A stretch of DNA of 64,000 nucleotides from Trifolium pratense (taxonomy: Eukaryota; Streptophyta; Magnoliopsida; Fabales; Fabaceae). Below the pieces are notes generated by a model, which was not told where the DNA came from, did no database searches, and worked only from the letters and a program-made list of their open reading frames with translations. This document shows, in pieces, positions 42,359 to 54,294 of this stretch (positions are counted from its first letter, which is position 1; each line of letters starts with the position of its first letter). The position numbers and the translations under genes were made by a program. Location of the stretch: positions 44,938,409 to 45,002,408 of the forward strand of contig NC_060065.1 of NCBI RefSeq assembly GCF_020283565.1, read 5' to 3'.

Positions 42359-42453
42359 CACATCTTCAATCTCCTTCATAATCATTCATATTCATAACCC
42401 AATAACCAAAAATCTCTCTTTATCTTCTAAACTTCTAAAGTTTCAATTTTTCT

Positions 42454-42813
42454 ATGGCTTCACAAAACACTCAACAAGTTCAATTTCAAGACTCATTACC
42501 CTTGATGGCAAATAAGCTTGGTGGGGATGGATTAATTGATGAACTATGCAATGGTTTCAATCTTTTGATGGATTCTAACAAAAGGGTTATTACTTTTGAA
42601 AGTCTTAAGAAGAATTCAGCTTTGTTTGGATTACAAGATTTAAGTGATGAAGATCTTCAATCAATGATTGTTGAAGGTGATTTTGATGGTGATGGTGCTC
42701 TTAATCAATTGGAGTTTTGTGTTTTGATGTTTAGACTTAGTCCTGAACTTATGGATGGGTCTAAATTATGGTTGGAAGAAATGCTTCAACAAGAAATTAA
42801 AGATTTTTTCTAA
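42454..42813 (+). CDS. Calcium-binding protein, KIC/PBP1-like, single EF-hand
   Basis: A 119-aa intronless gene. FQDSLPLMANKLG at the N-terminus and FCVLMFRLSPELM near the C-terminus match, as I remember them, the plant KIC/PBP1 family of small calcium sensors. Members bind partners such as the kinesin-like calmodulin-binding protein or the kinase PINOID. One canonical EF-hand loop is present, DFDGDGALNQLE (about residues 75-86), with Asp at positions 1, 3 and 5 and Glu at 12. The N-terminal helix pair lacks a loop, as usual in this family. Length and start (CTATGGCTTC context) fit. Acts in cytosol or nucleus. Confidence 0.85.
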   Translation: MASQNTQQVQFQDSLPLMANKLGGDGLIDELCNGFNLLMDSNKRVITFESLKKNSALFGLQDLSDEDLQSMIVEGDFDGDGALNQLEFCVLMFRLSPELMDGSKLWLEEMLQQEIKDFF

Positions 42814-44148
42814 TTTTATTTTTTTTTGGGTAATTTTCCCTTATATTTATGTAAATTCAAGAGATAAATTTAATGATATGAAATGGAAGAAGTGATTCAT
42901 ATGATATGATGATTTTTATTTGTATTATTCTATATTCTTTTGTTCAATTTGATTACTATGCTCAAATGTTGGTTAGTCATGAAACATGGTTTCATTAAAA
43001 AAAATAAAAATGAAACATGGTTTTATGTCTTAAAAATTCAATTCATGTTTTTAATTCCAACTTTAAACAAAGTTTATAGTGATGTGAATTGGTTGTGATT
43101 TAGAGTTCAAATTAGCGGCTACCTATATTAGTGTTATTCTTAGAACAATTGGCCTAAAATTTAGAATAACTAGAAATAAAAAAATAATAAAAAGTTCATG
43201 CGTACCCCATGTATCGTTAAACCCCATGTATTGTTAAGCATATTAAAAATAGAAATAAAAGATAAAATTAATATTGATAAGATAACTTTTTACACTTTTA
43301 AATAATGTATTGAATGCATAAGTTTCAAGACAGGATTTTCATATTTATATATGTTTAATTTCATAATTTTTTTTTACATAAGATAAGAAAGTGAAAAAGA
43401 CTTGGAAGCAAGGTTAATAGAATACCAAAAGTCAAGTGTTTTTCCTCCATTTAGGCTCCGTTTGGATTAGCTTATTTTTGATCTTATGTAAACAGTTTAT
43501 GTAATTTTTATGCATTATTATAAGTTTGTCAAGGTAGTTTATGATAAAATAGGTTATAAAAATACAGTTTTCACTAGTATGAACTTATAAAATAGCATAA
43601 AATCTAATTTTTATTGTATAAGCTGTTTGCATAACCTCAAAAATAAGCTAATCCAAACGGTGCCTATAAGTATCATAAAAAGGGTTTTTCAAAATTATAA
43701 GGAAAATAAAATTCATACTTATTAAGAAAATTAAAATATAATAATTTGAAATCGTATGTTTTCCTCTTTTCTTCTCCTCTTCTAAGTTTAACTTTAACCG
43801 TCGTTACTTTCATTTTCCTTCTTAGTTTATCAAAAACCTGAAATCACTCCTCTAAATTGTTTTTTCTTTCTCGTTATATTAAATAAGTGTGATTTTCAAA
43901 TATTTGTTTGTGTGATTTTCACATATTTATTTGTTTTGGGGTATTTTGTTGTCATGTCTTTGTGCGGTGTATTTTGTTTTTCTGTCTTTGTGCGGTGTTC
44001 ATTTATTTCAGGTTGAAGGATTAGTTCCGATCAAGTGCAAATCATTCAATGTCGAATTTTGTATTATCAACGCTACAGATCTAGAGTCATGGACATTTCA
44101 GACATTTCAATATAGTCATATTAGTAGGCTTAAGTAATTTGTTGTTTT
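42814..44148. other. Intergenic
   Basis: 3' flank of the KIC-like gene, a hAT-like MITE at 43454-43664, then AT-rich sequence. No gene seen. Confidence 0.5.
43454..43664. mobile_element. hAT-like MITE (211 bp)
   Basis: Ends GGCTCCGTTTGGATTAGC and GCTAATCCAAACGGTGCC are inverted with one mismatch, and the arms extend to TTATTTTTGA. Internal sequence is AT-rich and non-coding. No clean 8-bp duplication was found. Confidence 0.6.
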
Positions 44149-44372
44149 TGTTGAAACAAAATGTTGAAGCAAAATCAGATACACACACTCTGTGATTTGA
44201 GATAGATGAAGGAGAAGAGAGAAAAATGAATTCTTTATTAATTTGAGAGTAATTGTGAGTTACAATGAAGTGATAATGATCTGATACTGATCCGATACTG
44301 ATCTAATCCAAAAAACCAGAGTATACATCTGTATTTATAAGCTATACAGTGTATCTTACTCTCTAAGTAACA
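44149..44372 (-). repeat. 3' LTR of copia remnant, truncated in U3
   Basis: Aligns with 45420-45632. The similarity begins on the minus strand at AGGTTGTTACTTAG, which is not a TG terminus, so the start of U3 is missing. Confidence 0.7.
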
Positions 44373-45307
44373 ACCTGTATCCAAAAACCATTCTTCAGGT
44401 GTTGAGACAGATGTAGATGCAGTCTCTCTTCAGAAACTGCAGCCATGAATGTGACTTCTCCACTACTTGAACCTTCTTGCACAAGCATTGCTTCATCATC
44501 TTCTGAGTCTGTTGCCTTTTCTTTCCCTTTCTTGTACCAGTAATCAGATGCATAATGACCATATTTTTCATAATTATAGCACTTAATGTGGCTCTTATCT
44601 TTTTTCTTTGAATTTGATGTTCCTCCTCCTTTCTTGAAGGATTCAGATTTTCCATCAAATTTATTGTGCTTTTGCGAAAAATTCTTTGACTTATCATGAT
44701 TCTTTCCTTTATTCCCACCATTCTTCTTGAATGTTTCTACTTGCATAGCCTGTACAATTTCTTGAGCATTCTTTCTTTTATTTATCACTAATTCATGTGC
44801 CTCCAATGAGCCAACAAGATCTTCCAATTGCATAGTTGGAAAACTACCAGATTCTTGTATAGCAGCAATAATGTGATCATAGTTAGGGATTAAAGTTCTC
44901 ATTACCTTTTCTATGATCATGCGATCTGTTATGATTTCTCCACAATTCTTCATTGTATGAACCAAACCCTGCACCTTTGAGACATATTCTGCAATTGACT
45001 CATTCTTATCCATCTCCAACACTTCATACTGACTCCTCAGAGCCTGTAACTTCATATTCTTTACCTTTTCTTCACCTTCATAGCACTTGACCAAGATATC
45101 CCATGCATCCGTTGACGATTAAGCACTTGAAATCTTGTCAAAATTCGCAGAATCTACTGCAGCTTGGGTCGCATACATGGCCTTGCTATCTTTCTTCTTA
45201 AGATCTCTATAACTGTTTCTTTGCTCTGGAGTTGCATTTGCTTGCAACTCTTGCACTCCATTAGTCACAACTTCTAGTGTATCTTGAAATCCAAACAAGG
45301 ATCTCAT
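44363..45307 (-). pseudogene. Copia gag with premature stop and broken zinc knuckle
   Basis: The frame from 45307 reads MRSLFGFQDTLEVVTNG and continues after an in-frame TAA (45121-45119) into a copia-type gag (UBN2) domain with MKLQALRSQYEVLEM and MRTLIPNYDHIIAAI. The zinc knuckle reads CYNYEKYGHYASDYW: the second and third Cys of CX2CX4HX4C are Tyr, both explicable by G-to-A changes. The frame ends in LTR sequence just after a stretch that, in the next frame, reads the protease motif LDTG. A dead remnant. Confidence 0.8.
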
Positions 45308-45402
45308 CTGTTGGGTAATCCATTCCCAGACATAGCTTATGAATGTGATGAGAATTCACCCAAGAATTTGGATCTTTGTGCACTTTACACCGTGAACCAA
45401 AA

Positions 45403-45416
45403 GGCTCTAGATACCA
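45403..45416 (-). other. Primer binding site of copia remnant
   Basis: TGGTATCTAGAGCC on the minus strand, three bases after the LTR, fits the initiator tRNA-Met site of copia elements with one change. Confidence 0.75.
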
Positions 45417-45419
45417 ATA

Positions 45420-45700
45420 TGTTGAAACAAAATGTTGAAGCAAAAAATAGATACACACACTCTTTGATTTGAGAGAGAAGAAGGAGAAGAGAGAAAAAAG
45501 AATTATTTATTAATTTGAGAGTAATTGTGAGTTACAATGAAGTGATAATGATCTGATACTGATCTGATCCAAAAACCAGAGTATACATCTGTATTTATAA
45601 GCTATACAGTGTATCTTACTCTCTAAGTAACAACCTAACAAAATGTGTAACTGCCTAACTAACTAACTAACTGACTCAGCTAGACAGATGTTCATACACT
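45420..45700 (-). repeat. 5' LTR of copia remnant
   Basis: Begins on the plus strand TGTTGAAACAAAATGTTGAA, as at 44149. It extends beyond the part shared with the other LTR to an uncertain end near GTTCATACA. Confidence 0.6.
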
Positions 45701-46451
45701 TGTCGCTACACCTTAATATGGACAGATGTAACTACATCTGGCACAACATGATAGGTTTGACAATTACTAAACAACAATTTTATGCTATTATGGATGTTGT
45801 GAGCTTGTTCGCATATTCATCATTTTTGTTTTTAGCGAATTTGAATTTGTATTACATCGATGTATTCTATCAATTCAAAGAAATAAATATCGTTTATTTT
45901 TAATAAAAAAAATATATAATAATTTGAAGTATGATTTTTTATGTTTTCTTTAAAATAAGTTTTATGAAAAGATATACAAAAGTAAATTTAATTTCATCAG
46001 CATAAATAAAAATAATCTTAAAATTGATAAAAGTTTGATTTTTTTTTACCTATAATTTAGAACAAGAAGTCATTCTTTTAACTTATAAATTGAAATAGAG
46101 AGAGTACACTATGGTTTGGAGGATTTAAAAAGCTCGTGTGTTGAATATGGCTTCTTAGATGGTGGTTTCTTCATAAATTTTAAATTTTGCATTGTCCAAT
46201 TGTGGACTTTCAAACAAAGTATACCGTTCAAATCATGCATCTTTAACAAAAGACAAAAGACACGAGTAATTGTGGATATTTCTGATGGTGAAGTTTATGA
46301 TGGGAATGTCCATTAATTTTCCCATTATGGGAAAATGCTTATCTCACCATTGATACACTATCTATATATATTGGATGGCTTAAATTTAAAAGGATATTTT
46401 TATGGAGAGATTATACTATAATCTGTACCAAGTACCAACGTTCACGTTATG

Positions 46452-46637
46452 TAGGATTATATCGGTCTCAATAACATATCAGATGATTTTAGATGTTTGT
46501 AAAATTGAATATGGATGATCTGTATGATATAAACTTTCAATCCAACGGTTAATTTTGTAAAATTTGTATTCGTTGAAGTGTTATTGAGCGATGTAACATT
46601 ACTCAAATGTTACACCGGTGTAATTTGATCCCTCCCC
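46452..46637. mobile_element. Partial Mutator-like MITE (one arm)
   Basis: From ATATCGGTCTCAATAACATA to CCCTCCCC. Matches the right arm of the complete copies at 46656-46938 and 55786-56184. Confidence 0.6.
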
Positions 46638-46655
46638 ATATATATATATATATAT

Positions 46656-46938
46656 GGGGAGGGATCAAATTACACTGGTATAACATTTGAGTGATGTTAC
46701 ACCGCTCAATAACGCTTTAATGAATACAAATTTTACAAAAATGTATAAACCATTAATCTTCATCGGTCTCAAGAACATATCAAACGATTTTAGATTTTTG
46801 TAAAACTTAACATGGATGATCTATACGATATAAGTATTCAATCCAACGGTGGATTTTGTAAAATTTGTATTTGTTAAAGCGTTATTGAGCGGTGTAACAT
46901 CACTCAAATGTTATACCAGTGTAATTTGATCCCTCCCC
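46656..46938. mobile_element. Mutator-like MITE, internally shortened (283 bp)
   Basis: Ends GGGGAGGGATCAAATTACAC and GTGTAATTTGATCCCTCCCC are inverted. The left arm is shorter than in 55786-56184. An AT run (46638-46655) separates it from the partial copy on its left. Confidence 0.7.
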
Positions 46939-46945
46939 ATAAGCA

Positions 46946-47738
46946 GGGTTATATTGACTCCAAGAGTAACTCAAAAGAGTTACTCCACATCCTAACCCTT
47001 TATTTTGTTTTAATCTAATGAACCAATATTAATCATCATTAGTAATTATGTGACCTCATGTTTCTTAATTTATTTCAATTTATGGTTTCCATTTATCACT
47101 TTATGTATATTCATTTTTTCCTAAAATATTAATACAAGAATCCAAAATTAATTATTGGTAAAAACAAAAACAGAAAGAAATGGTGCTGTTTTTTCCCACA
47201 TTTTTTTCTTCTTATTTTTTTTTTTATAAATCGGATATTTTCCTCTTCCAATTTACTTTGATCTTGATCTCTTGCATAAAAAAAAAATTACTTTGATCTT
47301 ACACTAGGACGTATGGCAATCATTAATTTCTTTTGGTTTTTTTGGTTGATAAATAAGAAGAAATGGTGAATGATTTTATGATAATCAATGGAAAAGAAAA
47401 TAATGATTTATTTTTTTCAAAAAAAAAAAAAGACTTTTCTTTTTGTTTACGATGACCGTGGATCGAACCCATGATCTATAACGTACTACCCAAATACATC
47501 ATCAATAGACTAAACCTAGTGACTTTAAAAATTAAATAAATAATACTTTTGATAGAATAAAAGGAAATGTAAATATAGAGTAATTAAAGGAATCCATAAA
47601 TATTGTGAGAATAGTTAAGAAACATGAGGTCACATGATTAATAATGATGATTAATATTGGTCCATTAGATTAAAACAAAATAAAGGGTTAGGATGTGGAG
47701 TAACTCAAAAGAGTTACTTTTGGAGTCAAAATAACCCT
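46946..47738. mobile_element. Inverted-repeat element (about 790 bp)
   Basis: Arms of about 130 bases: AGGGTTATATTGACTCCAAG at the left is matched, inverted, by TGGAGTCAAAATAACCCT at the right, continuing through ACATCCTAACCCTTTATTTT and GTGACCTCATGTTTCTTAA. The centre is AT-rich and non-coding. Confidence 0.7.
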
Positions 47739-48170
47739 CCTCTATATATATATATATATATGAGGAGGGATCGGTTGACTCCATTAACTTACTCCGCATA
47801 ATAACTCGATATCGGCATTATATTTCTTCAATCCAACCGTTGAATTCAAAGATCTTATTGAGTAGATCAACTCCACAATTGTAGGCTTTGTCGCAGATGT
47901 ATACATTAGGCTGTTTTATGCTATTAACTCGGATGATGTCAGCATGTTGTCAGATTCATCCTTTTTAGTTTTTAACGAACTTGAATATCTAATGGTTTTG
48001 ATCGATGTACTCTACCAATTTGAATAAATATTATTTTTAGTAAAAAAAAATGTAATAATTAAAGTGAGAGATGTGACTTTTACTTAATTTCCATTAAAAG
48101 GTATTGATGACTTTTCCTTATTTAAGTTAAGAATTGAATAAGTAAATTAAAAATTAATGTGAGTTGTCTC

Positions 48171-48300
48171 ATGAGCTTAACTCAGTTGGTAGGGATATCG
48201 TACTATATATGCAGGAGCTCGAGTTTGAACTAGAGACACTCCACTTATTCACCTTCAAGGTGGATTTTCTAACCACTAAACTATTTGCCAAAAAAAAAAA
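48171..48300 (+). mobile_element. tRNA-derived SINE
   Basis: AGCTTAACTCAGTTGGTAGGG (A box) and GAGTTTGAACT (decayed B box), then the CACTCCACTTATTCACCTT body also seen in the SINE at 49920, and a final poly(A) at 48290. Confidence 0.7.
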
Positions 48301-48634
48301 TTAAAAATGTGGGCTCAAGCTCAATTTAAAAAATAAAATACACTAACATAAATAACAACTAATATAAAAGCATTTACCCATGAAAATAAAAATTCTACAA
48401 TGAGGCGCATTCCATTTTCATTAATCATTAACATGATCAAAGTACATCGATCAACAAGATCCACCATGCCTCTTTAGGGAACAACAAATTACACAAACAT
48501 AGCTCAAGTCCAATTCTATAGCTCTAGCTAGAAATGGTAAGAGCATGACATACATTAATTGCAAAGCAAACAACTTATTTATGTTACACAATCCCTAGAA
48601 AAGGTGTGTCTAGCTAGGGATGGATCATTGAGTA

Positions 48635-50627
48635 CTAAACAATATTGGCACCATAAGCATTGTCCACAACTAAGTTGGGCACCCACAAAATAGCTTTATT
48701 TCCAAGGAAATGACAAACCGGTTTAGTACCAGGATCAGCTTTCATAAGTTGTTTAAGCATTTCATGATTCATGCCAGAAGTATCGGTGTGACAAACGGCG
48801 AGTGCCTGAGTTTTTGTTCCATCGTTAGCCACCAACGGAACCATAAAAGCCTTAGTTCGATGAACTTCATGACAATAAAATACAACCTTTCGAAAATTCA
48901 ATCTATGACACATCACTGCTTTCTCTCCTAGGTTTTGCACCGACTCAACGGTGTAATGTTCGTTTTTATCTATGAAGGAACTTGAAAGTGCTTGAATATT
49001 TTTTCCGAGTTTTGAAATTGCAAATCCAATTAATGTTCCTAAGGATTTTGCACAAAATTTTTGTTCTCCTTTAGCTGCTTCTTTCTTCACACATACCTCA
49101 TTAAATGTATATCCTTCTTTTTCAATGTCTTTAATTTCACGCATCCATGTATAAACACCATAAGGTTGTGCAAAGGGACGTTTGCTGAATTGCACATTCA
49201 TTGTGTTTCCTGGATAAAGATCTTGTTCATAGAAAAATGTTCTTGGATATTGTGTGTCATCAACTTCCATAGGGAGGTCATCAATTTCAACACCTGCATC
49301 ATAATAAAATGGGCTTAAATTATTTCATTCATTTGATTATTTTTTGTCCAGTAACCTAATTGTTAGAAAATTCATTCAATCTTACTTTTATATCATGATG
49401 ATGATGATAATTTTAAACCAATAGGGAGTAATACTCCCTTCTATCACATTCATTAAATAATTGAGATTTAAATATCACATTAATCCCTGTATATGTACGC
49501 GCTTTTTTTATTTTAGTTCATGTATACTTTTTTTTAAAAAAAGTCCCCTAATGTGCAAATCTTGTTGATCGATTTTCGTCCTTCCCGGTTGCATTTGTAG
49601 CTAATTGGTAGCTAATTAACTACCAATTAGCTACAAATACAGTCGTTTTTTAAGTGACGGAGGAAAATCAATAAGATTTGCACATTCAGGGACTTTTTTT
49701 TCTAAAAAACGATATAGGATACTAAAAGCAAAAAAGCGCGTACATACAGGGACAATATGTTTAATCGAATAATTTATGTACAGTATCTTATTATAAACTA
49801 TGGACCTCCATCGATATAATATTTCATCAGCATCTCAACATCTCAATATGGTATTTGCAGACAAACATATTAATTAATAAGGTATTTATTTTTTTCTTTC
49901 ATTAAAATTAATTAATAATTCTTTTTTTTGTTTTGTCAAGTAGTCTGGTAAATAGAAATTCCACGTTAAAGTTGAATAAGTGGAGTATCCAGAGTTCGAA
50001 CCCCGACTCCTACATATATAATGCGATGTCCCTTACCAACTGAGCAGAGCTCACAGGGATAATTGATTAATAATACTATTTTATGTTAAATATAATTAAA
50101 TAAATTTTTGAAAGAAATAAACTTAAAAAATACTCCTTCTAGTCTTATATACAAACAAAATTTCTTTTTTCGGGTTCATTGAATATTTGATATATCTAAT
50201 CTATATATTACGAACTAAATACATCAGTTATTTAATAAACTTGAAAAAAAAATTATTTATATATGAGATCAGAGGGAGTAGTAACGTAATATAGTGATTA
50301 AAAACATATTAAACTGTGTTTTTTTGTTCTTTTTCTAGGAGAGTAATTCATGTAACCAATTAACCTTGAGGGCCAGGCTTTAGAAGTTCTCGCACAGAAG
50401 TGGGAATGGGAGTGTTAGGCCAAACAGCTTCCCAATATTCTTCTTCAGGAAGTAATGCATTGCTTTCTCCTGCAAGTGCAAGCTGCATATATATATATAT
50501 ATATATATCACATGAGTACAATCACTTACAATGAAAGGTAATGCAAATGAAAGGTTTTAGAGAACACTAAAAGTAACAAACATACAGACAGAACCGAAAT
50601 GAAAATGAGTAGGTGCTTAAGTTCCAT
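48635..50627 (-). CDS. BURP-domain protein, short USP-like type
   Basis: Three exons on the minus strand: 50627-50586, 50482-50365, 49293-48635, GT-AG, 272 aa. A signal peptide (MELKHLLIFISVLS, continuing LALAGES) is followed by ALLPEEEYWEAVWPNTPIP, typical of the conserved segment before the BURP domain. The BURP domain starts near FFYEQDLYPG and shows the Cys-His pairs CHRLNF, YCHEV, CHTDTS and CHFLGNKAILWV. The short length without a repeat region suits the USP/BNM2 group known from legume seeds. Secreted or cell-wall/vacuolar; the biochemical role is not established. Exon 2's acceptor could also lie 12 bases downstream. Confidence 0.9.
49920..50059 (-). mobile_element. tRNA-derived SINE in intron 2 of BURP gene
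   Basis: On the minus strand GAGCTCTGCTCAGTTGGTA (A box) and GGGGTTCGAACTC (B box), a body with CACTTATTCAAC and an A-rich tail. Flanks AATTAATTAATAAT (49906-49919) and AATTGATTAATAAT (50060-50073) form a 14-bp duplication with one mismatch. Confidence 0.8.
50133..50278. mobile_element. Stowaway-like MITE in intron 2 of BURP gene
   Basis: CTCCTTCTAGTCTTATAT and ATATGAGATCAGAGGGAG are inverted, flanked by TA. The inside shares the GGTTCATTGAA word with 38019-38175. Confidence 0.65.
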
Positions 50628-50702
50628 TCTAGCTAGCTAGCAGTCAATACAAGGAAATTAAGTAAGTTCTGAGGTGTGATACTTAAGCTATGGTTGAATG
50701 AC

Positions 50703-50709
50703 TTATATA
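50703..50709 (-). promoter_or_regulatory. TATA box of BURP gene
   Basis: On the minus strand CTATATAAG lies about 78 bases before the ATG. Confidence 0.55.
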
Positions 50710-50710
50710 G

Positions 50711-53700
50711 GCCAGTATGAGGACTGTGTAACCTCTATTTTTTTAATCATATTTTTATCCATCATAATTTTTGACTAATTTTTATCCTTCATAATAATAA
50801 AAGTAAAATAATTTAATTAAATAATAGTATTTTGGGTGGAGATGCATGTAACGTATGTTTTCCTCTCTTGTGATCTTGTCTTGGAATAATTAATTTGTTG
50901 TTGCTAGCGAGAGTGAGAATCGATTGAACATGTACCTGAATTCCATGGTAAGTAATTCGATTCCCACGAAAGACACAAACTCTACTAGAGAGGGGGTAGA
51001 GAAGATCATGGGATATATAATTAATGCCGAGATTGTCTACTAAATACATATAAAAGGGACCCGAGCTGTTATATATAAGATGTTAGAACATATAAGTGAA
51101 AATTATTTAAGTGATTAAGTTTCACATATTATATATATATATATGCCTAGCCAGATTTTGAATTTTTAGATGGAGATGAGACGTTGAAGCATTGACCAGT
51201 TTTTGCTCGGGCAATCAGTGGTGAAACTAGGGGCTAGTCAAGGTGGGCTACGAACCACCCCGAATTTTTTTAAGACGATTGATTTTTTTTTTATAATACT
51301 CTGGTTTCTAGGAGAAAAGAGTCCTAGTAGTTCAGAGTTCGGTCGCGAAGTAAGTAAAGTTTAGTCAAGAAATTATTTCACCCAAAAATTAAACCCGTAT
51401 TCTCCCGAAATCTGTCCTTTATTCATAATTCCTGCTTTATTCTTCTCCTTTGTGTATTTTTGTTATTTCCCTTATTATCTTATGTAAGTGGATTTCTATA
51501 TAAAAAAATGTTAGAATATAAACTTTTGTTTATAATTACAAGTTTCAATCTGAGTACATCAAGTTGCAGTTATCCGTATAATATTATTTTAATGTATCTA
51601 GTTTAATTTTTAGATGATCAACTTTATATTTATTATAAATTAAATTTTGCTATAATTTTCATATTTAATTTATATATTCCAATTTTAAATGATCCATCCG
51701 ATTTTTTTTTTTTTTTGTAGTTCCACTACTTTTGCTGACAATTTCCCGGACTCCCAACAATTTGACACACTTATTTTTCTTTTTCTTTTTGTTTTTTTTA
51801 AACAAACAATCGACACTTTTGTACTAAAAATCGACCAATTGGATGTAATATTTCCCACCAATTGTCAGTTAGATTAATATTTGGATTAAGTAAATCTTTC
51901 GTCTCTACAACATTATTAACTTTCGTTTTTCTTCTCGTATAAAAAAAAAATAGTATATAAAAAATTTCTGCATGCAGTTTTAATATCCTTATTGTTAATT
52001 CAAAAAAATTTCATACAAAATAAATTATGTTTCTTAATTCGTGCATCAAGTGATCAAGTAACATTTATATTTTTAATATTTTTAACAAGCTTTAGTTGAT
52101 AATTGCTTGCATTGCATCCAAGGAAGAAGATTTAAAAATGAATTGAGTGAGGGAGAAAACATTGAAGAAGAAAACATTGAGAGTAATGGATTGTGGAAAC
52201 TAGAACCCATATGGTGGGAGTCAGGAGTGTCTGTATTTTATTCAACTTTGTGTCAAAAGAGAGTTATCTAGACACGAGGATTACATGCACACCAAAAGTT
52301 ATCAAGGTTGTTACACGTAAAAGATTCGCCATAAATTATAACCAAAACTGAATTTTATTTTTTCAACATAAAGCATCTTCTGTCATAAATTAAAAGTGTA
52401 TAAATAGTTAATTAATGATAAGCAAGGAAAGATTGTTGTTTTATATTTTCATTTGTCGTCGGTTGTATTAGCGCAGCCAAACAATCAAGGCAAACAAGCA
52501 AGCTCGTGCAGGGTTGCAGGCCTCGTGAGGCTTGGCGGCGCACGATGAGCTTGTGAGCAAGAACACAAACTCAGAAAACTGAAAAAGAATGGAATGTTGT
52601 GAAACTAGAGAAGGAAGAAGACGATTATGAGAGCAAAAAGAAAATCTTTATTCATTCACTATTGAGTCATTGAATTATAGTACAATAGGTTTTTTTATAC
52701 TAGTTAGAACACTTACTTGTGAAGTAAGTAATCTACACTCTAAGTGTATGTTTGGATGTGCGTTTGCATCCTCTAAACACATTTTTACCTTAAAATCACG
52801 TTTGCATGTGCTAAAATGGTGTTAATTTATAAATTCTTATTAATGAAAAGTGTATTTTTATAAGTTGTTTTTTCTTAAAGTACTTTGACTAACTTATAAA
52901 TAATAATAATAAAAACTATTTTTATTTGCATAACCTCAAAAATAAATCAGTCCAAACGGATTCTATGTACATAAATGTAATAGAGATTTCGTAAATATAA
53001 AATAATCAGGGTTCAAATTTATAATCACTTTGTATTTCGATTATATATAATATTCAATGTCATATACACGCATGACGCAAATAGTAATACTTAATACATG
53101 AAAAATGATATACATATTATTCTTTACAAGATATATTGATTAATTGATATATAGTTGTTGGTGTTATTTGTTATTGAAATGCATTACTGTAGTCATATTT
53201 AATTCATGAGAACGAGAGAAAATCAATTGAGTGTGGATATCTAATATTTAAAATTTATGTTTAAATTTAAAATTTAATAAAATTAATAAAATTGTTAATT
53301 TCTTTTTTTAATATTTTCTTTAATTAATCTTCATAACATTTAAATTTCTAAATTAAAAATAAAATTCTTAATTTTAGATTTGGTTCAAAAATTAAGTTTG
53401 ATCTATAATTTAAATAATATTTAATGTAATTGTTTAAGAAAATACTAAACAATGCTTCCGAAACACCGACTAAACATATTAATAAGGAAGTTTTATATTG
53501 AAACATGTGTATGCATTTAATATCTTTAAAATATAAAAAGTTACGGTATGTTTCTATCATTAATTTCATGCTTAATTTTTTTAAGGATGCTTAACAAGTG
53601 CCCGAAAATACTATTTAGCATGACTTTTTTCTTTATCTCCGGATTGAATTTCATATTGTAACGTGACCATAAAATTTGACATTAAAAAGACTATATTTGT

Positions 53701-53852
53701 TGCCAATTTGCCATTAACATTTAGGTAAAAGGTATATGTTGGTGTATGCATCATTTCAACTAAAGTTTACACAACAAATAGATACATACAATAAAAATTA
53801 CATAGCCAAATAAAGTAACTCAAATATAATGTTGCATATGCCTAATATAAAT
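50711..53852. other. Intergenic
   Basis: No gene supported. A GC-richer stretch at 52470-52640 includes a strong inverted repeat (GGCCTCGTGAGGC) and resembles an old LTR end. The rest is AT-rich with decayed repeats. Confidence 0.5.
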
Positions 53853-54206
53853 TCATATAGTTTCCATTTGGATAACAGTAGCATCATCAGTTGCATCAGA
53901 ATTAGAAACCAAAGTAATCAAAAAATCAAATATATCAGTAGCTATAACAGCAGAAGCAATATCTTCTTTATTCAAAGTTCTTCTTTTACCATCAATAGCC
54001 ATAATCCAAGACCTTCTTGTAAGTTCTTCAATGAAAATTTCACAAGCTTTTGAGAAAACAATTGGTGCTACACCTGATATCATCTTCACATCTTCACTAG
54101 AATTCTTCATTATCTTCTTTATTCTTGCTAATGGTAATGAATGTGGACCTGTTCTTCCTGATATTCCTCCACATAGTAAATTTGAATATGCACCTGCTTG
54201 TCTCAT
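53853..54206 (-). CDS. NF-YC-like transcription factor subunit (histone fold)
   Basis: A 117-aa intronless gene. [19 protein letters not shown] starts the histone-fold domain, followed by [35 protein letters not shown] and [11 protein letters not shown]. These blocks are the alpha-1 to alpha-3/alpha-C segments of NF-YC, the CCAAT-binding subunit that dimerises with NF-YB before NF-YA joins. The chain is shorter than common NF-YC proteins and lacks the glutamine-rich tail, like the small divergent NF-YC group in plants. There is an insertion-like NSS after KKIMK. Nuclear. It could act as a partial or competing subunit; that is inference. Confidence 0.85.
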   Translation of the reverse strand: MRQAGAYSNLLCGGISGRTGPHSLPLARIKKIMKNSSEDVKMISGVAPIVFSKACEIFIEELTRRSWIMAIDGKRRTLNKEDIASAVIATDIFDFLITLVSNSDATDDATVIQMETI

Positions 54207-54294
54207 ATTGTTCCTCTGTTTTGCTCTGTTTCTCTCTGTTTTTGAGTTAACTTTAACTATGTTTTTGAGTTGGATTATGAGTGTTAATTTCAGT

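Larger units (their letters stand above)
37456..42453. other. Intergenic, repeats only
   Basis: Contains a Stowaway-like MITE (38019-38175), a GATACTTCTCCGATACG repeat (38920-39060), an A/T-rich stretch and a copy of the calcium-binding gene's upstream block (40640-40778). No coding region is supported. Confidence 0.6.
44149..45700 (-). mobile_element. Deleted Ty1/copia retrotransposon remnant
   Basis: On the minus strand: an LTR from 45420 rightwards (end near 45700 uncertain), an initiator tRNA-Met type primer site (TGGTATCTAGAGCC, 45416-45403), gag, the first bases of protease, then directly a truncated second LTR (44372-44149). RT, integrase and RNase H are missing. The shared LTR parts differ by several substitutions and an 11-base indel, so this copy is much older than the gypsy nest. 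Confidence 0.8.
45701..48170. other. Intergenic, MITE cluster
   Basis: No gene seen. It holds Mutator-like MITE copies (46452-46938), a larger inverted-repeat element (46946-47738) and another MITE end at 47762. Sequence around 45690-45900 is distantly similar to 47885-48060, an old dispersed repeat. Confidence 0.55.

Noticed and set aside
43931..44137. 68-codon frame before the copia remnant
   Set aside because: No domain, and flanking sequence looks like an old dispersed repeat.
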